NCBI GenBank assembly: GCA_019118765.1
Contig: DWYI01000056.1
Span: forward strand, 1 to 64,000
Length of the DNA stretch: 64,000 bases
DNA from: Candidatus Allofournierella merdavium
GTDB lineage: Bacteria > Bacillota > Clostridia > Oscillospirales > Ruminococcaceae
Direction of reading: 5' to 3'
Part shown: in pieces, positions 32,868 through 41,559 of the stretch
How the letters are laid out: each line of letters starts with the position of its first letter
Position numbering within the stretch: position 1 is the stretch's first letter
Translations under genes and position numbers: made by a program
Notes under the pieces: model-generated
Told to the model about the DNA's origin: nothing
Seen by the model: only the letters and a program-made list of their open reading frames with translations
Database searches by the model: none

Positions 32868-33715
32868 TGCTGCACCTCCTTGGAGCGGGTGGCCTTCAGC
32901 TGCACCAGCGCGATGACCACCACCACGATGAAGAACACCACGGCCTTGGCCTGGCCGATGCCCTTCCACTGGGGCCCGGAGCGGGCGTAGAAGGTGTTGT
33001 AGATGTTCAGCGCCAGCATCTCGGTGGCGTGGTTGGGCTCGCCGCCGGTGAGGGACAGGTTCTGGTCAAACAGCTTGAAGCTGTTGGTGAGGGTGAGGAA
33101 CAGGCAGATGGTGATGCTGCTCATCACCATGGGCAGCTTGATCTTCACCAGGGCCTGCCAGCTGTTCGCCCCGTCGATGGCGGCGGCCTCCAAAAGGTCC
33201 GGCGAGATGTTTTGCAGCCCGGCGATGTAGATGATCATCATGTAGCCCACCTGCTGCCAGGCCATCAGGATGATGAGGCCCCAGTAGCCGGCGGAGGTGT
33301 TCAGCCCCAGCAGGGGCTTTTCCACGATGCTGAGCACGCAGTTGATGAGGATCTGCCAGATGTAGCCCAGCACGATGCCGCCGATGAGGTTGGGCATGAA
33401 GAACACCGTGCGGAAGAGGTTGGTGCCCTTGATGCCCCTGGTGAGCACCAGGGCCACCGCGAAGGCCAGCAGGTTGATGGACAGGGTGCTCACCACCGTG
33501 AAGGCCACCGTGAACCAGAACGAGTGCAGGAACGTCTCGTCCGAGAGGGCGGTCACATAGTTGGAGAGGCCCACCCACTTGGCGTTGTTGACGGTGGTGA
33601 ACTTGCAGAAGGACAGATAGATGCCCTCCGCGAAGGGAACGATAAACCCGATGGTGAAGGCCGCCAGCGTGGGCAGCACAAACAGCGGGAAGTATTTTCT
33701 CAGGGTCTTTTCCAT
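32864..33715 (-). CDS. Carbohydrate ABC transporter permease (MalF-like)
   Basis: A 283-residue CUT1 permease with six helices, signature EAAAIDGANSWQALVKIKLPMV and GGEPNHATEMLALNIYNTFY near the C-terminus. It lacks the large periplasmic loop of E. coli MalF, as is normal for Gram-positives. The gene lies 84 bases after the binding-protein gene, across a strong hairpin likely to lower permease expression compared with binding protein. Confidence 0.92.
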   Translation of the reverse strand: MEKTLRKYFPLFVLPTLAAFTIGFIVPFAEGIYLSFCKFTTVNNAKWVGLSNYVTALSDETFLHSFWFTVAFTVVSTLSINLLAFAVALVLTRGIKGTNLFRTVFFMPNLIGGIVLGYIWQILINCVLSIVEKPLLGLNTSAGYWGLIILMAWQQVGYMMIIYIAGLQNISPDLLEAAAIDGANSWQALVKIKLPMVMSSITICLFLTLTNSFKLFDQNLSLTGGEPNHATEMLALNIYNTFYARSGPQWKGIGQAKAVVFFIVVVVIALVQLKATRSKEVQQ

Positions 33716-33751
33716 GCCGCGAAACTCCCTCCTTCCAGGGTGCGGACCGGA

Positions 33752-33782
33752 AAAATGGGGGAGCGAGAGGCTCCCCCATTTT
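33752..33782 (-). terminator. Intercistronic stem-loop between binding protein and permeases
   Basis: Perfect 13-bp arms (AAAATGGGGGAGC/GCTCCCCCATTTT) with a 5-base loop. The A/T ends make it read like a terminator on the minus strand, but the downstream genes have no promoter of their own, so it is probably a partial terminator or mRNA 3'-end stabiliser. Confidence 0.75.
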
Positions 33783-33799
33783 CAGGTCGGTCAGGCCGT

Positions 33800-35128
33800 T
33801 CAGCCGTTGGCCAGCTGATACTCGGTGGCCCAGTTGTCCACGAAGGCGGAGACCACGTCGTCCCAGCTGCCGGTGCCGGCGGCGTAGGCGGTGAGGGCGG
33901 TGCCCAGCATGTTCTTCCACTCCTCAGAGGGCATGGTGGTGAAGTTCCAGGACACAGGGGTCTTGCCCGCGGCGGTCATGGCGGCGTCTTCCTTCACAAA
34001 CAGGTTGGGAGACTCCTGCGCGGCCTTGAAGGGGATGACGAAGCCCATGTCGTTGGCCATGGCGGTGGTGCCTTCCTCGCTGGTGACACACCAGTTCATG
34101 AAGTCCAGGGTGGCCTGGATGTCCTCTTCAGGAGCCATGTTGTTCACGCACCAGTAGTTCTCGGTGCCGGTGCACAGGCCCTGGTTGGCCTCGTCGCCCA
34201 CGCCGATGTAGATGGGGATCATGGCCAGCTGGTCGTCGGTGTACTTGCCTTCGCCGGTCACGTTGCCGTACTCCCAGGAGCCGTTCTGATAGAACACGGC
34301 CTCGCCGGCCAGGAACTCGTTCAGGCTGTCGTCCGCGGTCTTGGCGGCCAGTTCAGTGGGGGCGCAGGTGGAGTTGTTGATGTACAGGTCCCAGATGTTC
34401 TTGTAGTTGTCCAGGTAGGTGCCCTTGATGGCGTCGGTGCTGGTGATGCCCTCGTCCTTGTACTCGAAGTAGATGGGCAGGTTGGCCAGATGGGTCTTGA
34501 AGCGCCAGTCGGAGGAGGAGTCCATGCCGGCGGAGGTGAAGGCGGCAAAGCCCAGTTCGTCCTTGCGGGCGGTGATGTCCTCGGCGACCTTCTTCAGGTC
34601 GTCAAAGCTCTGGATGTCCTCCACGGTGTAGCCGGCCTGGCCCAGCAATTCGGTGTTGGTGATCAGGCCGTAGCTCTCGATGACGTAGCCGATGCCGTAG
34701 ACCACGTCGCCCTCCTTCAGGGCGTAGTCCTCGCTGGTCAGCTGGCCGTAGATGTCGCTGCCGGCCAGGTCATAGCAGTAGTCCTTCCAATTGGCCAGGC
34801 CCACGGGACCGTTCACCTGGAACAGGGTGGGCGCCTCGGACTTGCCCATCTCGGCCATCAGGGTGGTCTCGTAGGTGCCGGAGGCGGCGGTGACCACGGT
34901 CACGGGCACGCCGGTCTGCTCGGTGTACAGGGCCGCCAGGTCCTGCCACTGCTGATCCTGCTCGGGCTTGAAGTTCAGGTAGTAGACCTTGCCGGCCGCG
35001 GCGGGAGTGCTGCCCGCGGCGGAGGCGGGGGTGCTGCCGGAGGCGGGGGTGCTGCTGGGGGTGCTGCCGCAGGCGGCCAGGCTCAGGGCCATGGCGGCGG
35101 CCAGCACGAGTGCAAGTGCCTTTTTCAT
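33800..35128 (-). CDS. Extracellular sugar-binding lipoprotein (CUT1 family)
   Basis: A 442-residue substrate-binding protein. Signal peptide with lipobox SLAAC (Cys20), then a tether of Ser/Thr/Pro/Ala repeats (21-46), then an MalE-type fold starting GKVYYLNFKPEQDQQW and containing FQVNGPVGLANWKDY and FLAGEAVFYQNGSWEYGNV. Family members deliver oligosaccharides to the two permeases encoded downstream. AAGGAG precedes the ATG. No promoter is evident in the short gap after the LacI-type gene, so transcription probably enters from the regulator promoter through a leaky terminator. Confidence 0.92.
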   Translation of the reverse strand: MKKALALVLAAAMALSLAACGSTPSSTPASGSTPASAAGSTPAAAGKVYYLNFKPEQDQQWQDLAALYTEQTGVPVTVVTAASGTYETTLMAEMGKSEAPTLFQVNGPVGLANWKDYCYDLAGSDIYGQLTSEDYALKEGDVVYGIGYVIESYGLITNTELLGQAGYTVEDIQSFDDLKKVAEDITARKDELGFAAFTSAGMDSSSDWRFKTHLANLPIYFEYKDEGITSTDAIKGTYLDNYKNIWDLYINNSTCAPTELAAKTADDSLNEFLAGEAVFYQNGSWEYGNVTGEGKYTDDQLAMIPIYIGVGDEANQGLCTGTENYWCVNNMAPEEDIQATLDFMNWCVTSEEGTTAMANDMGFVIPFKAAQESPNLFVKEDAAMTAAGKTPVSWNFTTMPSEEWKNMLGTALTAYAAGTGSWDDVVSAFVDNWATEYQLANG

Positions 35129-35170
35129 ATGTGTTCTCCTTTTTTCTTGTGCCCCTTGCGGGGACGGTCA

Positions 35171-35194
35171 AAAAACAAAAGCGGACTTTCCGCT
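35171..35194 (-). terminator. Short terminator between regulator and binding-protein genes
   Basis: Minus-strand stem AGCGGA/TCCGCT with a 3-base loop followed by TTTGTTTTTT. Directly after the LacI-type stop codon; likely to be leaky given the short stem. Confidence 0.65.
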
Positions 35195-35198
35195 TCGC

Positions 35199-36206
35199 TT
35201 ACGTTGTTATGCCGCGCACCGAACCTCCCGGCGCGGGGGCGGCCTGCAGCAGCACGGTGGCGGCGGGTTTGCGCCGTTCCACGCACTGCAAAAGCAGCCG
35301 CACGCTGGTGCGGGCGATCTCGGCCGCCGGCTGGCGCATGGTGGCCAGCTGAGGGTTGTAAAAGCGGGCCATGGGGATGCCGTCGAAGCCCAGCAGCGAG
35401 ATGTCGCCGGGGATGGCAAGCCCCGCGTCCAGAATGGCCCGGGCCGCGCCGATGGCGGTGACGTCGCTCATGGCGAACACCGCCGTCACCCGGTCGCCCG
35501 TTTCCAGAAACGCCTTCATGGCGGCGTAGCCGCCGTCCATGCTGAACTCGGTCTGCACAAAGCGGGCCGGGTCGAAGGGGATGCCGTGGGCAGCCAGGCC
35601 CTGCCGCACCCCTTCCAGCCGCATCTTGCCGGGGCTGGAGCGCTCGGGGTCGGTGCCCAGCACCAGAATGTCCCGGTGGCCCCGCGCGGCCAGGTAATCG
35701 ATGGCCGCCGCGCCGGCGGCCCGGTCGTCCACCCCCACCATGGAGAGGTTGGGGAAGTGGAGTTCGTCGCTCACGGTGGTGGCCAGCACACAGGGCAGGT
35801 CGATGTTCGAAAAGCCCGCCTGGAAGTTGCGGCTGTCGCCCCCCAGAAAGATGATGCCCCGGGGCTTGAGCTCCCGGCACACCCGCTGGGCGGCGGCCAC
35901 CTCGTCGGCGGTCTCGCCCACATACTCCACCACGCCTTCGTAGCCCGCTTCGCCCACCAGCCGCTGCAGTTCCACCAGCATGCCCGCGAAGAACAGGTTG
36001 GAGGTGCCGCGCACGATGAAAGCCACGCTCTTGGCCTGCTGGCGCTTGAGCTGCCGGGCGTTGGAGTTGGGCACGAATCCCTTTTCCGCCACGATGGCGG
36101 CGATGCGGCGCTTGGCCTCCTCGCTCACGTCCGGGTGGTCGTTCAGCGCCCGGGAGACGGTGCTGATGGCGTAGCCGCTTTCCCGGGCAATGTCCTTGAT
36201 GGTCAA
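35199..36206 (-). CDS. LacI-family transcriptional regulator
   Basis: A 335-residue repressor: N-terminal HTH (TIKDIARESGYAISTVSRALND), hinge NARQLKRQQAKSVAFI, then a periplasmic-binding-protein-like sensor domain ending FDGIPMARFYNPQLATMRQP. It probably responds to an alpha-glucan product and controls the sugar operon downstream. I place the start at TTG 36206, which gives the standard MTIKDIA N-terminus with GAGG upstream; a TTG at 36272 is in frame but overlaps the operator and predicted transcription start. A LacI-type operator lies in its own leader. Confidence 0.92.
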   Translation of the reverse strand: MTIKDIARESGYAISTVSRALNDHPDVSEEAKRRIAAIVAEKGFVPNSNARQLKRQQAKSVAFIVRGTSNLFFAGMLVELQRLVGEAGYEGVVEYVGETADEVAAAQRVCRELKPRGIIFLGGDSRNFQAGFSNIDLPCVLATTVSDELHFPNLSMVGVDDRAAGAAAIDYLAARGHRDILVLGTDPERSSPGKMRLEGVRQGLAAHGIPFDPARFVQTEFSMDGGYAAMKAFLETGDRVTAVFAMSDVTAIGAARAILDAGLAIPGDISLLGFDGIPMARFYNPQLATMRQPAAEIARTSVRLLLQCVERRKPAATVLLQAAPAPGGSVRGITT

Positions 36207-36248
36207 ATCGGCTGCGCCTCGCTTCCCCCGGCGGTATGTACAGTGAAA

Positions 36249-36270
36249 AAACGTTGCCGGAAACGTTCCC
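36249..36270. promoter_or_regulatory. LacI-type operator, two half-site pairs
   Basis: AAACGTTGCCGGAAACGTT is a near-palindrome, and GGAAACGTTCCC within it is a classic LacI/CRE-like site with the central CG. It lies just after the -10 box (36286-36281), so bound repressor would block transcription of its own operon. Confidence 0.7.
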
Positions 36271-36280
36271 AAGCAAGTTC

Positions 36281-36309
36281 ATTATAGCCTGCGCCGCCGC
36301 CGATTGCAA
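36281..36309 (-). promoter_or_regulatory. Promoter of the LacI-type regulator/alpha-glucan operon
   Basis: TTGCAA (36309-36304), 17-base spacer, TATAAT (36286-36281). Bases 36310-36409 show no further feature. Confidence 0.8.
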
Positions 36310-36409
36310 GGGTTTCAGGGCGTTTTCATCAGTATGCAAGTTTGCGATGAAAAAATATTGTGCAAAGTGACGCAAAAAGGGCGGGAAGGCTGTCATATCG
36401 CTGTAACCA

Positions 36410-36446
36410 TTGGGGGAAAAAGGCCATGGCGCGGCCCAAAGGCCGC
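36410..36446 (-). terminator. Hairpin after the broken surface protein gene
   Basis: Minus-strand stem GCGGCC/GGCCGC (loop TTTG) followed by a second small palindrome GGCCATGGCC and TTTTT. Plausible weak terminator about 85 bases after the stop at 36532. Confidence 0.5.
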
Positions 36447-36531
36447 GGAAAAAACGCCGCCGGGGTCAAAAAAGCCCCCCGCGGCGGGAGCGGAGCGGCC
36501 CGGGCGCGGGGAGCAGGCGGCGCAAGAGGGG

Positions 36532-38018
36532 TCAACTCCGTTTGCCCCTGCGGCGGCAAAGCAGGAAGACCAGGCCGGCCAGCGCGCCCAGGCCCAGGGC
36601 GGCCAGGGCCGGGGCGGGCCGGGGGACGGGCTGACCGTCGGCGGGCCACCCGCAGCACCAGCCCCTCCCCGGCCTGTTTCACAACGGCGGAGAGGGCGGC
36701 GGGGTCAAAGGTGATCCGGGCCAGGTCGGCGTCCAGGGTGAGCACCCCGCCCTCCGCCTGGGCCAGGGGGGCCAGGGCCGCCGCCGGCAGGCTGATCTCC
36801 AGGGCCCGGGCACTGGCCTGGGTCTGCAGCTGCACCGTCACGGCGGGGGTGCCGCCGCCGCGGGCCGCCGCCTCCAGCGCCTGCCGCACGGTGTCCGCCA
36901 GATGGCTCTCCTCCAGGGCGGCTGTGGCGGTCTCCTCGGTCACCGACGCCTCCACCGGGGTGGTCACATGGACGGGCGGCGCCGGGTTAGCGGTGGGTAC
37001 GGGGGTGGGCAGGGGAGTGGCGGCCGGGCGCTGGGTGGGTCGGGGCGTGGCCGTGGGCGCGGGCGTGGGGGCCGGTTCCGGCGCGGGGGTAGCCTCCGGC
37101 GCGGGAGTGGCTTCCGGCACGGGGGTGGCCGGGGGCGTGCTCTCCGCCGGAAGGAAGACGCCGTTGCCCAGGTCCAGCAGGTCGGCCTGCCCGGCGCCGG
37201 TCACGGCGGCGCTGCCACCCTCCGCCCAGATCGCCGCCAGGCCGGTGACGTCCCGCTGCGCCAGCGTCAGGGCGTTGCCCGGCGCAAAGGCCAGGGTGGC
37301 CCCGGCCTTGTCCACGTTCACGCCGTACCAGGAGCGGGGGCCCGCCGTCAGGACCAGCCGTCCCCGCACGGTGACCGAGGAGGTGCACCACCAGCGGCGC
37401 GCCGGCGGCCGCCCCGGTGTGGTCCAGGGTCAGGTCCTGCAGGGTCACGTCCGCCGCCCGGTAGACGTTCACCACATGCTTGTTGGCGGGGCCGGCGGCC
37501 AGCGTCCCGTTTTGAAGGGTGATGCCATCGGCCGCGATGTTCAACAGATGGCTGACGTTGCCCGCGGCGGGGCCGAAGTCCGACGACGGGGTGAGGGAAA
37601 AGCCCCCCAGGTCGAAGGTCACGTCGGGCACCGTGATCTCCAGCATGGCGTCCAGCACCGCGTCCTGCGCAAGGCGCAGCTGCCCGCCGGGGGCAAGGAC
37701 GGCCAGGGCCTCCTCCAGGCTGGGGTAGCCCTGGCCGTCCACCACGGCGGCGGTGGTCCCGGCCGACTCGCCGGGGTCGGTCTGGGGCGCATCGGGCCCG
37801 CCGGCGGTTTCGGGCGCCGCCCCTCCGTCCTCGTCCGGGGCGGGCCGGGCTTCCTCGTCCGGACGTTCGTCCGGGCCGGGCTGCGGGTCGTCCCGCTCCA
37901 GGCTGTGAGCGGCGGCCTCCGCCGGCACGGCGGGCGGGGCCTCTTCCAGCGCCGCCGCGGGCAGGGCGCCGAGGGCCAGCGTCAGCGCCAGAAGCAGGGC
38001 GGTGAGTCTTTTTTTCAT
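36532..38018 (-). pseudogene. Surface protein with beta-helix domain and Pro-rich stalk, two +1 frameshifts
   Basis: Reading across three frames restores one protein of about 495 residues. The parts are a signal peptide (KKRLTALLLALTLALGALPAAA), an acidic Pro/Glu-rich stretch, and a parallel beta-helix-like region (FDLGGFSLTPSSD, ITLQNGTLAAG, VTLQDLTLDHTG). A Pro/Thr/Ala stalk (PVPEATPAPEATPAPEP), a soluble helical domain and a C-terminal membrane helix with basic tail (LGALAGLVFLLCRRRGKRS) follow. The first shift is at about 37380-37390. The second, near 36645, is explained by one extra C in GGCCCGCC. No LPXTG motif is seen. ATG at 38018 has GGAGG upstream. It would be anchored outside the cell. 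It is either a recent pseudogene or a sequence error. Confidence 0.75.
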
Positions 38019-38182
38019 GGGTCCCTCCTGTGGGTCCGGGGCGAAAACAGGCGCTTCGCCCCCCTTGTGTTGTACGTAAACAGTATACAGGCACCCGGGC
38101 ATTTTGCGACAAACAACCAAAAAAAGGGAGGAACGGGGGAAAAATACGGCGGTCAGTCTGGGCAAACCGGGCAGACGAGGCG

Positions 38183-38188
38183 TATAAT
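38183..38188 (+). promoter_or_regulatory. -10 box of the lipoprotein gene
   Basis: TATAAT 55 bases before the start; -35 is weak (GGGCAA 17 bases upstream). Confidence 0.6.
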
Positions 38189-38242
38189 CGTATCAGGAAG
38201 AGACCCCTCACAGGGCAAAATGGAAGGAGAAGAGGAAAAACC

Positions 38243-38845
38243 ATGAAAAAGATGCTGCTTGCCCTCTGCGCGCTGGCGGCCGCCCTCTCGCTGGCGGCCT
38301 GCGGCGGCGCGCCCGCGTCCGGCCAGGCGCCGGCGTCCCAGCCCGCGTCCGGGCCGGCCTCCGGGTCGGCCTCTGAACCGGCCTCCGGGCCGGCCTCGGA
38401 GGCGGCGGCGGACTACACCGCCTACACCCTGCAGTTCGACGTGCCCCCGGACTTTGCCCAGATGGAGGAGCCCCCCGAGGGGGTGAGCGCCATGTTCCAG
38501 ACGGCGGACGGCTCCAGCATCAACCTGGTGATCTATGACAACGACGGGTCCCTGGCCTCCGACGTCACCCAGGACGCCATTGTGTCCCTGCTGGAGGGGA
38601 GCCTGGAGCAGATGAGCGTGGAGGCCCAGGTGCTGGACCCGGTGTTTGAGACCGGCAAGCTGGGCGGCGTGTGCCCCTACTATCGGATCGACTACACCGT
38701 TGTGATGGGCGATGTGGTGATGGGGCAGACGATGCTGGGCATCAATGCCGACCGGGCCTACACCTTCACCTTCACCGACATGACCGGCGACTGGGGCCAG
38801 ATCTTCGCGGATGCCGTGGCATCCATCACCCCGGTGGCCCAGTAA
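38243..38845 (+). CDS. Lipoprotein, function unknown
   Basis: A 200-residue secreted lipoprotein. The signal peptide ends in lipobox SLAAC (Cys20); residues 21-55 are a Pro/Ala/Ser/Gly tether (ASGPASGSASEPASGP). A globular domain of about 145 residues follows (YTLQFDVPPDFAQMEEPP to ITPVAQ), which looks like a small mixed alpha/beta fold of the PsbP/DUF-type seen in Firmicute lipoproteins (a comparison from memory only). Good ribosome site (AAGGAGAAGAGG), own promoter and strong terminator make it a monocistronic gene. Confidence 0.82.
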   Translation: MKKMLLALCALAAALSLAACGGAPASGQAPASQPASGPASGSASEPASGPASEAAADYTAYTLQFDVPPDFAQMEEPPEGVSAMFQTADGSSINLVIYDNDGSLASDVTQDAIVSLLEGSLEQMSVEAQVLDPVFETGKLGGVCPYYRIDYTVVMGDVVMGQTMLGINADRAYTFTFTDMTGDWGQIFADAVASITPVAQ

Positions 38846-38849
38846 AAAA

Positions 38850-38898
38850 CGAAACAAGCGGCGGCCTCGCGCACTGCGAGGCCGCCGCTCTTTGTCAT
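38850..38898. terminator. Bidirectional terminator between lipoprotein gene and asnS
   Basis: A 14-bp stem (38857-38870 with 38876-38889) and 5-base loop. T-rich CTTTGTCATTTT follows on the plus strand; on the minus strand TTGTTTCGTTTTTT follows. Serves two convergent genes. Confidence 0.9.
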
Positions 38899-38913
38899 TT
38901 TGTCCGCTTTGGC

Positions 38914-40299
38914 TCAGAAGCCGCCGGCGGTGCGGGGGTAGGGGATGACGTCCCGGATGTTGGGGATGCCGGTGAGGTACATGATGAGCCGCTCGAACCC
39001 CAGGCCGTAGCCCGCGTGCTGCACGCTGCCGTAGCGGCGCAGGTCCAGATACTGCTGGTAGTCGGCCATGCTCATGCCCAGCTTTTCCATCTTGGCCAGC
39101 AGCAGGTCCAGCCGCTCCTCACGCTGGCTGCCGCCCACCAGCTCGCCCACGCCGGGCACCAGCATGTCGGCGGCGGCCACGGTGCGCCCGTCGTCGTTGG
39201 CCCGCATATAAAAACTCTTGATGGCGGCGGGGTAGTCGGTCACGAACACCGGCTTGCGGTACACCTGTTCGGTGAGGAACCGCTCGTGCTCGGTCTGCAG
39301 GTCGGTGCCCCACTCCACCTTGTACTGGAATTTGTCGTTGTTCTTCTCCAGGATCTTTACCGCCTCGGTGTAGCTTACCCGGGCAAAGTCGGCGTTCACC
39401 AGGGCGGTGAGCCGCTCCACCAGGCCCTTGTCGAAGAACTGGTTGAAGAAGGCCAGCTCGTCCGGGCACTGCTCCAGCACATAGCCGATCACATATTTCA
39501 CCATGGCCTCGGCGTTGTCCATGTAATCGGACAGGTCGGCAAAGGCCATCTCCGGCTCGATCATCCAGAACTCGGCGGCGTGGCGGGGAGTGTTGGAGTT
39601 CTCCGCCCGGAAGGTGGGCCCGAAGGTGTAGATGTTGCCGAAGGCCATGGCCATCGCCTCGCCCTCCAGCTGGCCGCTCACCGTCAGGTGGGTGGAGCGG
39701 CCGAAGAAGTCGCGGCCAAAGTCCACCGCGCCCTCCTCGGTGCGGGGCACATCGTTCAGGTCCAGGGTGGTGACCCGGAACATCTCGCCCGCGCCCTCGC
39801 AGTCGGAGCCGGTGATGAGGGGGGTGTGCACATAGACGAAGCCCCGCTCCTGGAAGAAGCGGTGGATGGCATAGGCGGCGGTGCTGCGCACCCGGAAGGC
39901 CGCCGCGAAGGTGTTGGTGCGGGGGCGCAGGTGGGGCATGGTGCGCAGGAATTCCACGCTGTGCCGCTTTTTCTGCAGCGGATACTCCGGCGGGCAGCCG
40001 CCCAGCAGTTCCACGCTGTCGGCGTTCACCTCTAGGGGCTGCTTGGCGCCGGGGGTCAGCACCACCCGGCCCTTCACCCGCATGCTGGTGCCCACGCCGG
40101 CCTTGGCCACCTCCTTGTAGTTTTCCAGCTTGCCGGCCTCGAACACCACCTGCAGGTTCTTGAAGGCGGAGCCGTCGCTCAGCTCGATGAAGCCGATGTT
40201 CTTGGAGTCGCGCACGGTCCTGGCCCAGCCGCAGACGGTCACTTCGGCGCCGTCGGCGGGGGGGCAGGAAAACAGGTCTTTGATGATGATGCGTTCCAT
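38914..40299 (-). CDS. asnS: Asparagine--tRNA ligase
   Basis: Class II aminoacyl-tRNA synthetase that charges tRNA-Asn. The 461-residue length is normal. An N-terminal OB-fold anticodon-binding domain ([21 protein letters not shown]) precedes the catalytic domain with motif 1 region ([20 protein letters not shown]), motif 2 ([24 protein letters not shown]) split by the insertion [10 protein letters not shown], and motif 3 ([13 protein letters not shown]). Expression is controlled by an Asn T-box in the leader. Presence of AsnRS implies a direct Asn-tRNA route rather than only the amidotransferase route. Confidence 0.97.
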   Translation of the reverse strand: MERIIIKDLFSCPPADGAEVTVCGWARTVRDSKNIGFIELSDGSAFKNLQVVFEAGKLENYKEVAKAGVGTSMRVKGRVVLTPGAKQPLEVNADSVELLGGCPPEYPLQKKRHSVEFLRTMPHLRPRTNTFAAAFRVRSTAAYAIHRFFQERGFVYVHTPLITGSDCEGAGEMFRVTTLDLNDVPRTEEGAVDFGRDFFGRSTHLTVSGQLEGEAMAMAFGNIYTFGPTFRAENSNTPRHAAEFWMIEPEMAFADLSDYMDNAEAMVKYVIGYVLEQCPDELAFFNQFFDKGLVERLTALVNADFARVSYTEAVKILEKNNDKFQYKVEWGTDLQTEHERFLTEQVYRKPVFVTDYPAAIKSFYMRANDDGRTVAAADMLVPGVGELVGGSQREERLDLLLAKMEKLGMSMADYQQYLDLRRYGSVQHAGYGLGFERLIMYLTGIPNIRDVIPYPRTAGGF

Positions 40300-40354
40300 T
40301 GTTCCTTATCTCCTTTACAAAGCGGTTTTTGCCCTTTGCTCACGGTGAAAGAGC

Positions 40355-40628
40355 AAAAAAAGACCGGCAGCCGGAATCGTCCCTTCCATTAGGACGAATC
40401 GCTGCCGGATCCGCGGTGCCACCTAACTTGCCGTTCGCACGGCCCCTTTTCCGCTCATACAAGCGTCGCGGCTTAACGCGCCGCCCACGACACGCCCTAC
40501 TGCCGCCGGGGCGGGTTCGGGGGTGCAGCTCCAAAGTGTTCCTTCCGCCGGGCGCCGGGCGGGGCTCGCACCGCTCCCCGCTCGCTGGGCCGCCGCTGGC
40601 CGGCGTACTGCTCTTTTTCACAGCTGTT
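40355..40628 (-). ncRNA. T-box leader (tRNA-Asn-sensing) of asnS
   Basis: Read on the minus strand: AGTA box of the specifier loop near 40609, stem I with the GGTGCGAG distal element, then specifier AAC (40540-40538, followed by the usual A) within GGAACAC. The T-box core AGGTGGCACCGCGG (40424-40411, canonical AGGGTGGNACCGCG) comes next, and a terminator stem CCGGCAGC/GCTGCCGG is followed by seven T residues (40361-40355). Uncharged tRNA-Asn binding would favour the antiterminator and switch asnS on. The specifier assignment agrees with the downstream gene. Confidence 0.93.
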
Positions 40629-40634
40629 GGTGCC

Positions 40635-40663
40635 AGTTTACCCCTTTCGCCGGCCCTTGTCAA
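40635..40663 (-). promoter_or_regulatory. Promoter of the T-box/asnS transcript
   Basis: TTGACA (40663-40658, perfect consensus), 17 bases, TAAACT (40640-40635). Places the transcript start just upstream of stem I. Confidence 0.85.
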
Positions 40664-40727
40664 GGCCGTTTCGCCGCATTTTTTCGCCGCGGCGGCGGTA
40701 TGCTATCAGCAGAAGGGGGGCGGCGGC

Positions 40728-41555
40728 ATGAAAAGGGGGACGCGGCGGGCCCTGGCGGCTCTGGCGCTGGCGGCAGCGGCGGCGGTGGCGGCGGCGGTGT
40801 GGGTGTGCCGCGCGCCCCGTTTTGCCCACGCCTCGCCCGATTACCCCATGGTGGACCTGACGGGGGTGGTGGCGCGGGCCGAGGCGGGCCGGCCGGACTA
40901 CCGGCTGCTCCTTGCCCAGACGGGCCTGGGCAAAGGGGCGGTGGACGCGCTGCTGGAAACGGGCCGGGGAGAGGAGCTGTTTGACTTTCAGGCCCGGTAC
41001 TTTGCCCCCCGCCAATGGGAGACGGTGAAGGGGGTGGCCATGGTGCGCCTGGAGGTGAGCGGGAGCGAGCTGCGCTTCGCCCCGCTGGAAAAGGGGGACG
41101 TGCTGCTCACCCCCTCCAGCCGGTGCGGGGGCTGGCGCAACGGCCACGCGGCGCTGGTGGTGGACGTGGAGGAGGGGCTGGTGCTGGAGGCCTACAGCCT
41201 GGGCCAGCCCAGCCGGCTGAGCAGCCTTTCCACCTGGCAGGACAAGGCCGCCGTGGCGGTGCTGCGCCTTTCGGGGGTGAGCGCCGAGCGCCGGGCCGCC
41301 CTGGCGGACTGGGCGCGGCAAAACCTGCTGGACCTGCCCTACGGCCTTTTCTCGGGGCTGCCCTGGCTGGGGGAGACCGCCCGGCCCCCCGCCACCCAGT
41401 GCGCCCATCTGGTGTGGTGCGCCTTCGCCGCCTTCGGCTACGATATCGACGGGGGCGGCGGCTGGCCGGTCACCCCCCGGGACATCTCCCTCTCGCCCCT
41501 TTTGGAGACGGTGCAGGTCTGGGGCCTGCCCCAGGGGGCGCGCTGGCCGTCGTGA
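40728..41555 (+). CDS. YiiX/YycO-like NlpC-P60 superfamily hydrolase
   Basis: A 275-residue protein with an N-terminal membrane anchor or signal (residues 8-26) and an extracytoplasmic permuted papain-like domain: GDVLLTPSSRCGGWRNGHAALVV carries the His, and TQCAHLVWCAFAAFG carries the likely catalytic Cys, the order expected of permuted NlpC/P60 (YiiX-like) amidases. Expected role is cleavage of an amide or thioester at the cell wall or membrane. ATG at 40728 follows AGAAGGGGGG; upstream codons overlap the asnS promoter and are excluded. Divergent from asnS. Confidence 0.82.
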   Translation: MKRGTRRALAALALAAAAAVAAAVWVCRAPRFAHASPDYPMVDLTGVVARAEAGRPDYRLLLAQTGLGKGAVDALLETGRGEELFDFQARYFAPRQWETVKGVAMVRLEVSGSELRFAPLEKGDVLLTPSSRCGGWRNGHAALVVDVEEGLVLEAYSLGQPSRLSSLSTWQDKAAVAVLRLSGVSAERRAALADWARQNLLDLPYGLFSGLPWLGETARPPATQCAHLVWCAFAAFGYDIDGGGGWPVTPRDISLSPLLETVQVWGLPQGARWPS

Positions 41556-41559
41556 GGGC

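Noticed and set aside
32867..35461. 864-codon plus-strand open frame
   Set aside because: Antisense to sugar-transport genes; no recognisable protein.
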